From: a virus
Virus record (IMG/VR): IMGVR_UViG_3300024265_001327
Coordinates: 1 to 24,636 of that record
Direction: 5' to 3' (one strand)
Length of the DNA: 24,636 bases
Notes under the pieces: model-generated
What the model saw: only the letters and a program-made list of their open reading frames with translations
What the model was told of the DNA's origin: nothing
Databases searched by the model: none
Program-made: the position numbers and the translations under genes
In this document: positions 6,509-13,077 of the stretch, piece after piece
Layout of the letters: each line of letters begins with the position of its first letter
Position numbering within the stretch: the first letter of the stretch is position 1

Positions 6509-7462
6509 TTAAACAGTGAATTCTTCTTTACTTATTCCTTTTTCTCTACAATGGTGTATTAACTCCCTTAATAAGTCTTCATGGCTGGGAATTAAATCAC
6601 CAGGCAGGATGTCTGTGTTTCCACTTGGTAAAAATCTTACCCACTTCAGTTCATCTAAGTCGTCTCTTGGTTGTATATCACCAAAGATATATTTGGCTGT
6701 GTAAAATGCGGTCATTATTTTATCTTCTTCTCTACTATAACGACCATCATTAATTCTAAGACTACAAACGTATCTTAAATCATCTATTTCTGCACATGTC
6801 TCTTCATTGACTTCTCGTTTGCAAGCTGCTTCCAATGAATCATCTTTCTGCGGGTCAACAAACCCTCCAGGAAATCTCCATTTTATTTCGTTCTCTTTTC
6901 TACCAATTAGCAGTTCTTCATCTTTTAAAACTGCAATATCCACGGTTTGATAAGAGGTTGCAAATCTATTTTGAGCTGCCCACGTAACACCTGCTCTGAA
7001 ATGAGCAGTTGGTAGTTCACGCAGACCAGTTTCTTTTCTCAACTGTGTCGCAGATTGACATGGCTTCTCTAAGAATTTGCGTGTATTAAACCCACCATGA
7101 TAACGGCCAATGAAACTGTCTCTACCACCATACAACATAACACTGTGATTTGGGCCTCTGAAATCATTAATTATAGAGTCTAGATTTCTTGACCACAATT
7201 CATCGTTGTCTGGTACATCTTTAATATAGGCTATTGTCGTGGTTGGGAACTCATTAAATATCATTTGCCTCCGCGATTCGTAACTGAGAGGATTATTCAT
7301 GGTCACTCTAGTATGAGCTACCCCCACTATTATGAGCAATCTGCCAGTTTTTCCTAGCACAGTGTGCATCATGTCTCTGTGTGCATCAGTTAAATAAGGG
7401 GTTTGGAATCTACCCACAATCACACCTATGTCACTGAGTTCCTCTTCTGGTTCCATGTTCAT
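6509..7462 (-). CDS. Bifunctional NMN adenylyltransferase / Nudix hydrolase
   Basis: The N-terminal half (about 10-175) is an NMN adenylyltransferase. It shows GRFQTPYLTDAH, a variant of GRFxPxHxGH in which T..H replaces H..H, and the C-terminal SATQLR motif that binds ATP phosphates. The C-terminal half (about 180-310) is a Nudix domain, GGFVDP...REVNEET, with an Asp and a two-residue insertion where the first box Glu is usual. The first domain makes NAD from NMN and ATP; the second probably hydrolyses ADP-ribose-like compounds. Same architecture as KVP40 NatV and cyanobacterial NadM-Nudix. The start overlaps the previous stop (ATGA) and has GGAGGT eight bases upstream. Confidence 0.94.
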   Translation of the reverse strand: MNMEPEEELSDIGVIVGRFQTPYLTDAHRDMMHTVLGKTGRLLIIVGVAHTRVTMNNPLSYESRRQMIFNEFPTTTIAYIKDVPDNDELWSRNLDSIINDFRGPNHSVMLYGGRDSFIGRYHGGFNTRKFLEKPCQSATQLRKETGLRELPTAHFRAGVTWAAQNRFATSYQTVDIAVLKDEELLIGRKENEIKWRFPGGFVDPQKDDSLEAACKREVNEETCAEIDDLRYVCSLRINDGRYSREEDKIMTAFYTAKYIFGDIQPRDDLDELKWVRFLPSGNTDILPGDLIPSHEDLLRELIHHCREKGISKEEFTV

Positions 7463-7767
7463 AGCTCAGTACCTCCATACTTATCTATAATTACCCAATC
7501 TTCTTTTAAATATTGTCTTACTAAATCTTCAAGGTGCTTATCATCTTTAGCCCACAATGTAGCGTATTCATGAGCTTCCATAACGTGAGTAATTACTTCG
7601 TAATGCAAAGAAGCGATTACAAAATTAGGTATGCCTGCATGATTAGATACTTTTAAATCTAAATGTTTTGTAGGCTCAAAATGTATTGAAATATTTCTTA
7701 ATAATTTTACACCTTTGCCTGTATCTTCGGTTCTAATGCGTCTTTCAAGTCTTAATTTATTTTGCAT
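7459..7767 (-). CDS. Hypothetical protein in the NAD cassette, 102 aa
   Basis: The ATG at 7767 (MQNKLRLERRIRTED) follows GAGGTTGTTG; an in-frame GTG at 7779 is less likely. A basic N-terminus leads to a beta-rich middle (KLLRNISIHFEPT, NFVIASLHYEVITHV) and a helix-rich end (HLEDLVRQYLKEDW). No catalytic motif is visible. It is translationally coupled to the NMNAT-Nudix gene by ATGA, so a role linked to it is possible but not shown. Confidence 0.7.
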   Translation of the reverse strand: MQNKLRLERRIRTEDTGKGVKLLRNISIHFEPTKHLDLKVSNHAGIPNFVIASLHYEVITHVMEAHEYATLWAKDDKHLEDLVRQYLKEDWVIIDKYGGTEL

Positions 7768-7927
7768 CAACAACCTCACTCTTGTTTACTTCTTTGCACT
7801 TGTGTTTTGTTCTTCCCACCACAGTAAGGATACAATCGCTTCCCCAAAAGGTTTCACAATGAGTCTGCCCACAAAAAGGAAGCATATCACATATATAAAC
7901 TTTTTCAATTTTTTCTCCAGGTTCCAC
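7757..7927 (-). CDS. 56-aa Cys/His-rich protein with GTG start
   Basis: A short frame starting with GTG at 7927, seven bases after AGAAGGA. It has six Cys and two His: YICDML, PFCGQTHCETF, SDCIL and KHKC, spaced as in small zinc- or disulfide-stabilised proteins. It overlaps the gene before by 23 bases and the gene after by 11, matching the packing of this operon. It has no N-terminal anchor. Function unknown; probably a metal-binding microprotein. Confidence 0.6.
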   Translation of the reverse strand: MEPGEKIEKVYICDMLPFCGQTHCETFWGSDCILTVVGRTKHKCKEVNKSEVVDAK

Positions 7928-8414
7928 TTTCTATCCTTCTAGCTCCGTGTTCTTCCATATTGTCTTTGTTGTTCATGTGATACGCCCAGACAGGAAAAAT
8001 ACTACCATTAGATTCTGTCAAAACTAATGCTCTTTCGTACAAACAATTTTTTACGCCTGGTCTAAATCCTTCCAATCTATCTAAATCATTAAAACTAGAT
8101 GACGGATTTCTGAATGTAATTACTTCTCCAAAAACTCTACCCCATTCATCACCATAGTCATTAAATGTATTAAACTCCGGGTCAGTCAATGTTTCTTGGA
8201 GTTCAACATCAAATTCATGGTCTTTCGTCCCATGCGCTATGATGGAACGGTGTGGAATCTGGATGCCAGGAAATGCACCGTGTACTAAATCATAAATTCT
8301 CCCGATAATACTTCCTTCTTCCACATGTGTAACATCTTTGCAATAAAAATAGTGGTTGCCATGACCTCTTTTTAGAGTACCATAAACAAACACTTTGTAT
8401 AGTTTTTCCATCAT
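7905..8414 (-). CDS. Gamma-glutamylcyclotransferase-like (GGCT/AIG2) protein
   Basis: A 169-aa protein with the family's glycine-rich N-terminal signature VFVYGTLKRGHGNH (8-21) and an acidic catalytic-type residue in LDRLEGF (E115). Members cleave gamma-glutamyl-amino acids or gamma-glutamylamine crosslinks to give 5-oxoproline. In phages the substrate is unknown. It is somewhat longer than the minimal fold, with an insertion around residues 60-90. Coupled to the isochorismatase-like gene by ATGA. Family assignment is solid; specificity is not. Confidence 0.85.
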   Translation of the reverse strand: MMEKLYKVFVYGTLKRGHGNHYFYCKDVTHVEEGSIIGRIYDLVHGAFPGIQIPHRSIIAHGTKDHEFDVELQETLTDPEFNTFNDYGDEWGRVFGEVITFRNPSSSFNDLDRLEGFRPGVKNCLYERALVLTESNGSIFPVWAYHMNNKDNMEEHGARRIESGTWRKN

Positions 8415-8968
8415 TTATTAACTTCCATTCTCAACACTTCATCAGTAAAAGCAAATAAAGTACCGTACATGACTCTCATTTCATTTACAATATCAAGTGA
8501 ACCATCGACTTCTTCATCTGACGCATGTAGCATAACAGCGTCGAAGGGTACTACTGTATCGTACCCACGATAAAAAGCATCAATCACACTGTGCCGTATA
8601 CTAATGTCTAAAAATGCTCCTGTAAAAATTAATGTGTCTACGGCGTATTCAGTTAGAATATAATCCAAACCTGTGTTATTAAAAGCAGAAAAAGAATTCT
8701 TGTGTAGAACTTCATCTCTTTCATAATCAACTGCTATCTCTGGTACAAGACTTGCAGCAGGAGAACCTTTCATAGCATGGTTATCCCACACCTTAAATTC
8801 AACATCTTCTGGAGAATGACTATCTATTACATGAACTGCTCTATTATAACCACTACTCCACTGTAGCAAATCATTGATGTTAACTACACAACCAGGGAAA
8901 CGAGGTGAAGCGTACCTTCCCCTGACACATTCCTCTGTAGTATCTATATTTATAACCATTGGATTCAA
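8411..8968 (-). CDS. Isochorismatase/nicotinamidase-fold protein lacking the catalytic Cys
   Basis: A 185-aa protein aligning by pattern with cysteine hydrolases such as nicotinamidase PncA: Asp in NIDTTEEC (D9), metal-site-like D49-x-H51 and H64 followed by MKGSPAASLVPEI, Lys in HKNSFSAF (K90), and the TGAFLDISIRHSVIDAF stretch. The nucleophile position, normally Cys in TDxCV, is Ser (S123). It may therefore be a binder or altered enzyme rather than a nicotinamidase. The TTG start at 8968 has AGGAGA six bases upstream and overlaps the previous TGA as TTGA; an ATG three codons in is an alternative. It shares the leftward block with NAMPT and NMNAT. Confidence 0.85.
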   Translation of the reverse strand: MNPMVINIDTTEECVRGRYASPRFPGCVVNINDLLQWSSGYNRAVHVIDSHSPEDVEFKVWDNHAMKGSPAASLVPEIAVDYERDEVLHKNSFSAFNNTGLDYILTEYAVDTLIFTGAFLDISIRHSVIDAFYRGYDTVVPFDAVMLHASDEEVDGSLDIVNEMRVMYGTLFAFTDEVLRMEVNK

Positions 8969-9279
8969 TTTGGGTCTCCTGAGGGCATTGGATTCACACT
9001 TGGTATACCAAACTCTTTAGTCACTGTTTTGGACTCTTTTCTTCCCAAAGCATCCTCCCCACCAAATTTTTCATCTATGACTACTTCTCTAATTAAAGTT
9101 ATAGTGCTTTCGTTCGCAATTATTTTTGGAGTAGACTTTGAAGTAACACTCTTTTTTAAAGCGACAACAGTATTTCCAAGTGTATGTATTTTCCAGATAG
9201 AAAAGAATAATAAAACAATTATTCCAACCATAAACACTCGTAAGTACACATTCTCATTAATTTTTACTTTTTCGCTCAT
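8965..9279 (-). CDS. 104-aa single-pass membrane protein
   Basis: The start at 9279 (MSEKVKINENVYLRVF) has AAGGAG just upstream; an open frame continues to 9381 through a structured non-coding region and should not be included. One transmembrane helix lies at about residues 13-32 (VFMVGIIVLLFFSIW). The following 70 residues are polar, ending in a Pro-rich tail (SVNPMPSGDPN), and are probably outside the cytoplasm. A spanin-like or membrane-accessory role is conceivable, but no motif supports it. Confidence 0.7.
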   Translation of the reverse strand: MSEKVKINENVYLRVFMVGIIVLLFFSIWKIHTLGNTVVALKKSVTSKSTPKIIANESTITLIREVVIDEKFGGEDALGRKESKTVTKEFGIPSVNPMPSGDPN

Positions 9280-9476
9280 AACACTCCTTTTCATTTGCTT
9301 TTCAAGTGCTTTCCGATAGCTCCCGGTCGGGGAGCCACCAGGAAGCATTTGACAGGCTTCTAGGTAACAATGGAGCAACATCCTTGATTGTTGTCGCGCT
9401 AAGGCTGAATTCGTGATGGTACATCATCTTGTTTCGGGAGTTGCTGTCCGTGCAATGCGCTCCAGTGTATTTTATT
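9280..9476 (-). ncRNA. Candidate structured RNA with five hairpins
   Basis: This 197-base gene-free stretch is richer in G+C than its surroundings. It contains successive inverted repeats: 9319-9335 (GCTCCC/GGGAGC), 9342-9360 (GAAGC/GCTTC), 9366-9392 (AACAAT/ATTGTT), 9414-9426 (TGATG/CATCA), and 9437-9463 (GGAG and TTGC paired with GCAA and CTCC around a bulge). No convincing open frame with a ribosome binding site is present. It could be a leader of the membrane gene at 8965-9279 or a stand-alone RNA. Strand is inferred from its neighbours. No known RNA family recognised. Confidence 0.45.
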
Positions 9477-9713
9477 TTAGGTTACATTTTCAAATGTTAT
9501 TCTATATCTTTCCTTATCTCCCACATCTTCTATAGACATTATTACTCTTTTTTCTACGTCAGTTACAAAATGTTCATAAAACTTATTAAACGTCAATCCA
9601 GATTTAGCAAATTCTCTTATATACCTACGGCTTATTAATTCATATAAATCTATAGGTATTGTAAATATATACAAAACTTCGTATATATTCTCTCTTACCA
9701 CAGCGTTTGCCAT
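9477..9713 (-). CDS. Hypothetical protein, 78 aa
   Basis: Begins MANAVVRENIYEVLYIF; its ATG shares a base with the stop of the preceding gene (TAATG). Soluble, with hydrophobic/aromatic helices (LYELISRRYIREFA) and a C-terminal beta-like segment (RYRITFENVT). No motif recognised. It is the last gene before the structured non-coding stretch. Confidence 0.65.
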   Translation of the reverse strand: MANAVVRENIYEVLYIFTIPIDLYELISRRYIREFAKSGLTFNKFYEHFVTDVEKRVIMSIEDVGDKERYRITFENVT

Positions 9714-10177
9714 TATGTTGTGTTCTCTTCGACTGTCTCTTTCTTTTTTTCCGTTGTTTTGTTTTCTAACCTGGCAGCAACTCTAGCAGCTTTGCTCTCA
9801 TCTCTGCGCCTTTCATACGCTTCAATTTTGCCAGCTTTGTTGTCTTTTTGTTCTTTCCTCTGGCTTTGTATATCGTCTTGGTGTTTTATAAGACCGTTTA
9901 TTGATTCAGCATATCTTCTTGAGACATTATGCAAGGCTCTTGCTAAAGCAATTTGCTCGCCAAGTTCAGCGTTCGGTGTGTCTCCTTTAGCACGAACAGC
10001 TCTACCAGTTGATGATATTCCATATAAGCTTTTTGCATCACCAACAAAACCTTGTTTATTTGGAATAGTACTGATTATTGACATTTCAACGTTAGCCACA
10101 GAAACGTCTCCATCAGAACAAGTTTTGGTTATTATTGTTACTGAATGTTCTCTTTCTTTATTTACTTTTTTGCTCAT
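9713..10177 (-). CDS. Phage protein resembling DUF1876-like proteins, with charged tail
   Basis: A 154-aa protein with CTAGGAGGAC upstream of its ATG. The first 100 residues alternate strands and a helix, ending in GDTPNAELGEQIALARAL. That resembles small dsRBD-like proteins of the DUF1876 type, in which a variable strand region precedes an ELG..LALARAL helix. The C-terminal 45 residues are a highly charged Lys/Glu/Arg helix and probable coiled coil. Family match is by pattern only; function unknown. Confidence 0.7.
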   Translation of the reverse strand: MSKKVNKEREHSVTIITKTCSDGDVSVANVEMSIISTIPNKQGFVGDAKSLYGISSTGRAVRAKGDTPNAELGEQIALARALHNVSRRYAESINGLIKHQDDIQSQRKEQKDNKAGKIEAYERRRDESKAARVAARLENKTTEKKKETVEENTT

Positions 10178-10190
10178 GGCGATAGTCCTC

Positions 10191-10508
10191 CTAGTTTATT
10201 TTTGATTGTTCTTTTGAAAACATTATATACGTTGATATAAGTGAAAATCCTTCTGCCATTATATCTGTGTATTTGTTTTCCCCTACTACTTCAGATGGAA
10301 TTAAGAACACCCCTTGCCCTAATAAGTCTTCTCTGTTGCCATCATCTTCATCCAAGAACCGTAGTTTTAGGTTTCCTTCACTCGGTAATCTTTCCACCTG
10401 CCCTATATATTCACTAGATTCTGTGAAAGCTAAATAGTGATTTTTATTAATTGATTTTGAGCTGTTCTCCAAACTCACTGCTTTCTTTGGTTCCATTCGC
10501 TGTTTCAT
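10191..10508 (-). CDS. Hypothetical protein, about 105 aa, start uncertain
   Basis: The longest frame starts at 10508 (MKQRMEPKKAVSLEN), but this overlaps the end of the RNA-ligase-like gene by 62 bases, unusual for this operon. A start further in, at the GTG in the AVSLEN stretch, would shorten the overlap; no candidate has a strong Shine-Dalgarno. The body is acidic and beta-rich (NLKLRFLDEDDGNRED, GVFLIPSEVV). It ends shortly before the ribosome binding site of the next gene. Function unknown. Confidence 0.6.
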   Translation of the reverse strand: MKQRMEPKKAVSLENSSKSINKNHYLAFTESSEYIGQVERLPSEGNLKLRFLDEDDGNREDLLGQGVFLIPSEVVGENKYTDIMAEGFSLISTYIMFSKEQSKIN

Positions 10509-11757
10509 CTATTTCCATTCCTCTTGCTGGTTGAATTTCTAGAAGATTTGCTTTCAGCACTTTCCAAATTGGTAACATTTTGTCAGCTTTCCATTTGTCT
10601 CTAGCTTCGGCCATCATTTTGGGACGTTCTCTGGGGTCATCGAAATTAATTCCTGACTCTAAAGCCCATTCTAATACTTCTGCTGCAAAATCCCTTTCGT
10701 CTTGATAACCTTTAATAGTCCAATTAATTAATGTTTCAGCTCTATAAATTTTTCCTGGGTTAAAGTCTTCTCCTAAAACCTTCATAATGTATTTTGTATC
10801 CACAACAAAACCATTAGCCAATTGTTTAGTTAGAGTTCTTGAAATCATAAATTTGTTTATATAATTTTCTGCTGTTGCTCTTAATTGTCTACTCAAGAAA
10901 CTGTAAACATATAGTTGTCCTTTGTCTCCATAAGCATAGCAGCAATATCCAGCAGTACTTATTTGCATAGTCTCTTTAACTGTATTTTTATTTAGTTCAT
11001 CCATAAATTTTTCCATAGAAGCTATTGCTCTAGGGAATGTTTTCATGTCCGTACTATCAAATTCATTTATTGCGATGGGTGGTAAGTGTCCTTTTGCGTC
11101 ACCTAATTCAAACATTTGACCATCTGTTTGTCGCACTGCAAACAAGGTAGAAGCAGCTAAATCAAAGTTATACTTTATACAACCATATACCTGATACCCA
11201 AACACTTCAAAAACCATGTTCATGTTATCCATTATTGCATCAGGTATGTGTGGGTACATTTTTAATATTTTCTTCCACAAAGATGCTGCTGGGAAACCTA
11301 TAGTGTCTCGAAGAATTTCAGTTATTCTTGGTTTGAATGTTACAAACTCTTTTTCACCATCAGTATACTTATAACCTAATACACTGAACCCTTCAAATTT
11401 CTCTCTCACAACTATGTATTTGAAAGTTGGCACAGTCTCACTATCTAAATTGCCCAAGCTAGGGTAACTAAATACTTTTTGAGGCACAAATTTCTTGTTG
11501 ACTGAAGCTATGTATAAAGAGCCATACATAAGTCCCGGTTCGTCACAAAAAGCCCCAGTAATAGTATTACCGGGGTTAAAAGTATCCTCTTCTTCAAAAA
11601 AAGATACATGTTGCTTTTGAACCTTTAATGCTTCGGAAGCCTCACTTAAAACTGTTTTTCTTTCTTTAGCAATAGAGCCAGGTTGTTTTTTTCGTTTAAT
11701 CTTATTTGTTAAAGTGTGTATAGAATTGGTATTGGTGCGGTGAGGGATATTAGACAT
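10447..11757 (-). CDS. Putative RNA ligase-like nucleotidyltransferase
   Basis: A 436-aa protein with features of the covalent nucleotidyltransferase superfamily. VVREKFEGFSVLGYKY holds a KxxG motif I candidate (K120). VFEVFGYQVYG (182-192) matches motif III. A following FDLAASTLFAVRQTDGQ stretch fits the IIIa strand region, and ANGFVV near residue 318 may be motif IV. These are in the order expected of phage RNA ligases, which seal RNA nicks through an enzyme-AMP intermediate. The N-terminal 60 residues are basic and may be flexible. Motif V is not clear, so activity is uncertain. Coupled by an 8-base overlap to the gene before it. Confidence 0.6.
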   Translation of the reverse strand: MSNIPHRTNTNSIHTLTNKIKRKKQPGSIAKERKTVLSEASEALKVQKQHVSFFEEEDTFNPGNTITGAFCDEPGLMYGSLYIASVNKKFVPQKVFSYPSLGNLDSETVPTFKYIVVREKFEGFSVLGYKYTDGEKEFVTFKPRITEILRDTIGFPAASLWKKILKMYPHIPDAIMDNMNMVFEVFGYQVYGCIKYNFDLAASTLFAVRQTDGQMFELGDAKGHLPPIAINEFDSTDMKTFPRAIASMEKFMDELNKNTVKETMQISTAGYCCYAYGDKGQLYVYSFLSRQLRATAENYINKFMISRTLTKQLANGFVVDTKYIMKVLGEDFNPGKIYRAETLINWTIKGYQDERDFAAEVLEWALESGINFDDPRERPKMMAEARDKWKADKMLPIWKVLKANLLEIQPARGMEIDETANGTKESSEFGEQLKIN

Positions 11758-12118
11758 TATTGAAACTCTCTAACGTTCTTATGTTCACATGGTCTAGCAC
11801 TGGTTTCATTGTTTCTAATCCGCCAAACATCGTATGTGGATTGTCATAATCAATTGTTGTAATCTTCCCAGCTGTCAATGGTATTTCTTGAAATTCAAAT
11901 AGTACACGCCGAATCATATCCATTACACCGTTTTCTGCCCAACCATTAGCTTCTGCTTCTATGCTCAAGGCTTCTTCTAGGGAAGTCGCTATTATTACAG
12001 AACAAAGAGTTCCTTGGTGGTCGAGCAGATACAGATTAAGTTTTTTATTTTTAATAGTTTTTTTCACTGGTGTCCTTGATTTTCTTAATCTATCTCTTGG
12101 TTCTTTTCCCGTTCCCAT
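11750..12118 (-). CDS. Hypothetical protein, about 122 aa
   Basis: Two starts are possible: ATG at 12142 (MAILFRSN) with a weak site, or ATG at 12118 (MGTGKEPRDRLRKS) with AGGAG four bases upstream, which I prefer. The N-terminus is strongly basic (KKTIKNKKLN); the rest forms an alpha/beta pattern (NLYLLDHQGTLCSVIIATS, LEEALSIEAEANGW). No known motif. A strong RNA hairpin lies in the leader at 12163-12204. It precedes and overlaps the RNA-ligase-like gene. Confidence 0.65.
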   Translation of the reverse strand: MGTGKEPRDRLRKSRTPVKKTIKNKKLNLYLLDHQGTLCSVIIATSLEEALSIEAEANGWAENGVMDMIRRVLFEFQEIPLTAGKITTIDYDNPHTMFGGLETMKPVLDHVNIRTLESFNNV

Positions 12119-12162
12119 GTTGCTCCTAAAAAGTATTGCCATTATTTCTGCCTGTTATATGT

Positions 12163-12204
12163 CCAGCAGTATGGGCCGGATGCCACAACGACCCACACTA
12201 CTGG
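12163..12204 (-). promoter_or_regulatory. 13-bp leader hairpin that pairs fully only on the minus-strand RNA
   Basis: Arms 12163-12175 and 12192-12204 enclose a 16-base loop. On the minus-strand transcript all 13 positions pair, two as G-U wobbles; on the plus strand those two would be A-C mismatches. This points to selection for structure in the leftward mRNA, upstream of the 122-aa gene. No T-run follows, so it is not a standard terminator. Candidate cis-regulatory or protein-binding RNA. Confidence 0.55.
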
Positions 12205-12226
12205 ATTGGAGGTGAAACCATCAAAC

Positions 12227-12430
12227 TTAAAACATTAAATACTTGGTCGGTATAAGTTCAGTAATACCCAATTCTTCTTTTTCTTGAGATAACATTAATC
12301 CTTTTTTATAAAAACAAAAGGGACAGGCTCTTGCTAGTTCTTCGTTTGTTGTGGGTATTTCTCCTTTTTCGGGACAAGTACATTGTTTCTCTAATTCCTT
12401 GAACATTTGTCCATAAGTAAACTCTGTCAC
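12227..12430 (-). CDS. Small Cys-rich protein, 67 aa
   Basis: Starts at a GTG (12430) downstream of AAGGAGA and is the first gene after the 12530-12558 promoter. Two Cys pairs, CTCPEKGE and CPFCFYKKG, about 17 residues apart form a plausible zinc ribbon. An internal ATG at 12406 is an alternative start. Its position suggests early expression. Function unknown. Confidence 0.65.
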   Translation of the reverse strand: MTEFTYGQMFKELEKQCTCPEKGEIPTTNEELARACPFCFYKKGLMLSQEKEELGITELIPTKYLMF

Positions 12431-12457
12431 TCTTTCAAATAGTCTCCTTTCTCCCTG

Positions 12458-12491
12458 TGTGCAGTATATTAAGTACTCTGCACATTTTTTT
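12458..12491. other. Hairpin with T-run in a 5' leader
   Basis: TGTGCAG and CTGCACA form a perfect 7-bp stem, followed on the plus strand by seven T. Read leftward it is a leader hairpin just upstream of a Shine-Dalgarno. Read rightward it has the form of an intrinsic terminator, though no rightward gene ends here. It may stabilise the leftward mRNA or stop antisense transcription. Confidence 0.4.
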
Positions 12492-12529
12492 AATCTTGTT
12501 TTTTTACTTTTTAACCATTTTCTTAGTAC

Positions 12530-12558
12530 AATATACCATTAAAGAAAAGGGCTGTCAA
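12530..12558 (-). promoter_or_regulatory. Sigma-70-type promoter driving 12430 leftward
   Basis: On the minus strand, a perfect TTGACA (12553-12558) and TATATT (12530-12535) are separated by exactly 17 bases, with an extended-10 TGG directly before the -10. It stands about 100 bases before the 67-aa gene and lies in a gene-free gap. Good match to a host housekeeping promoter, so probably early expression. Confidence 0.75.
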
Positions 12559-12578
12559 TAGTCCTGACCTGCGACTTT

Positions 12579-12593
12579 ACCAAGCAAGCTGGT
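12579..12593. promoter_or_regulatory. Imperfect palindrome upstream of the 12530 promoter
   Basis: ACCAAGCAAGCTGGT is an imperfect inverted repeat. Its CAAGCAAGCTG core starts 28 bases from the near end of the -35 hexamer, exactly as at the second leftward promoter (19132-19160). Likely a regulator binding site. Confidence 0.5.
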
Positions 12594-12630
12594 TGCGTAG
12601 GAGGCCAAACAATAAGGTTTGTTTTGGATA

Positions 12631-13077
12631 TTAACTATTCATTAGTTTTTCTTTTACAGTAGTTACTATCTCATCTATTTTTTGCCTATTGATGTCTACT
12701 AAATCAGATATTTGAGTATTACTGAACTGGAAGAACTTTAGTATTAGTACATGTCTTTCAAGTTCTGTTAATCCATTAGTTGAGTAAATATCATTATCAA
12801 TTATTTGTTCCAGTGCTTCAACTTCTTTTGCACCATCACTCTTTGTTTCATAGCCCCATGCGGCAGACTTGCTCAGGTTAATAAATCTATTCTTTATTAT
12901 TGTTTTAAAATTTGGATTTTCTGGCATACCGTCTTTTAAAGATTGTAGCATGGCCAAGACACCTTCTTGATATAAATCTTCTTTGCTCATAGAAACACTT
13001 TTAGAAAATTTATCTGCCATTCTTTTCAATAGGTTATCGTAACTGTCTATTATTTTTAACTTCTCATCATTATTCAT
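12631..13077 (-). CDS. Sigma-70-family RNA polymerase sigma factor
   Basis: A 148-aa protein with a region-2-like segment (SKEDLYQEGVLAMLQSLKDG, 31-50), which binds the polymerase clamp and -10 DNA, and a C-terminal region 4 helix-turn-helix (GLTELERHVLILKFF then NTQISDLVDINRQKIDEIV, 102-138). It is shorter than host sigmas and lacks region 1, like ECF-type or phage late sigmas. It most likely redirects host polymerase to phage promoters; the repeated element at 19219 and 19422 is the obvious candidate target (inference). Its ATG overlaps the stop of the zinc-binding gene before it (TAATG). Confidence 0.8.
   Translation of the reverse strand: MNNDEKLKIIDSYDNLLKRMADKFSKSVSMSKEDLYQEGVLAMLQSLKDGMPENPNFKTIIKNRFINLSKSAAWGYETKSDGAKEVEALEQIIDNDIYSTNGLTELERHVLILKFFQFSNTQISDLVDINRQKIDEIVTTVKEKLMNS

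Noticed and set aside
9280-9381. N-terminal extension of the membrane protein at 8965-9279 up to an apparent start at 9381
   Set aside because: The AAGGAG site immediately before the ATG at 9279 marks the start, and the extension runs through two hairpins in a region with different composition.
12560-12610. Possible tRNA or tRNA-like RNA on the minus strand
   Set aside because: Short stems are present, but no cloverleaf, no T-arm consensus and no acceptor stem; the palindrome is better explained as a promoter-linked site.
12606-12625. Weak rightward intrinsic terminator (CAAAC/GTTTG then TTTT)
   Set aside because: Only five base pairs, a four-base T-run, and no rightward gene upstream.
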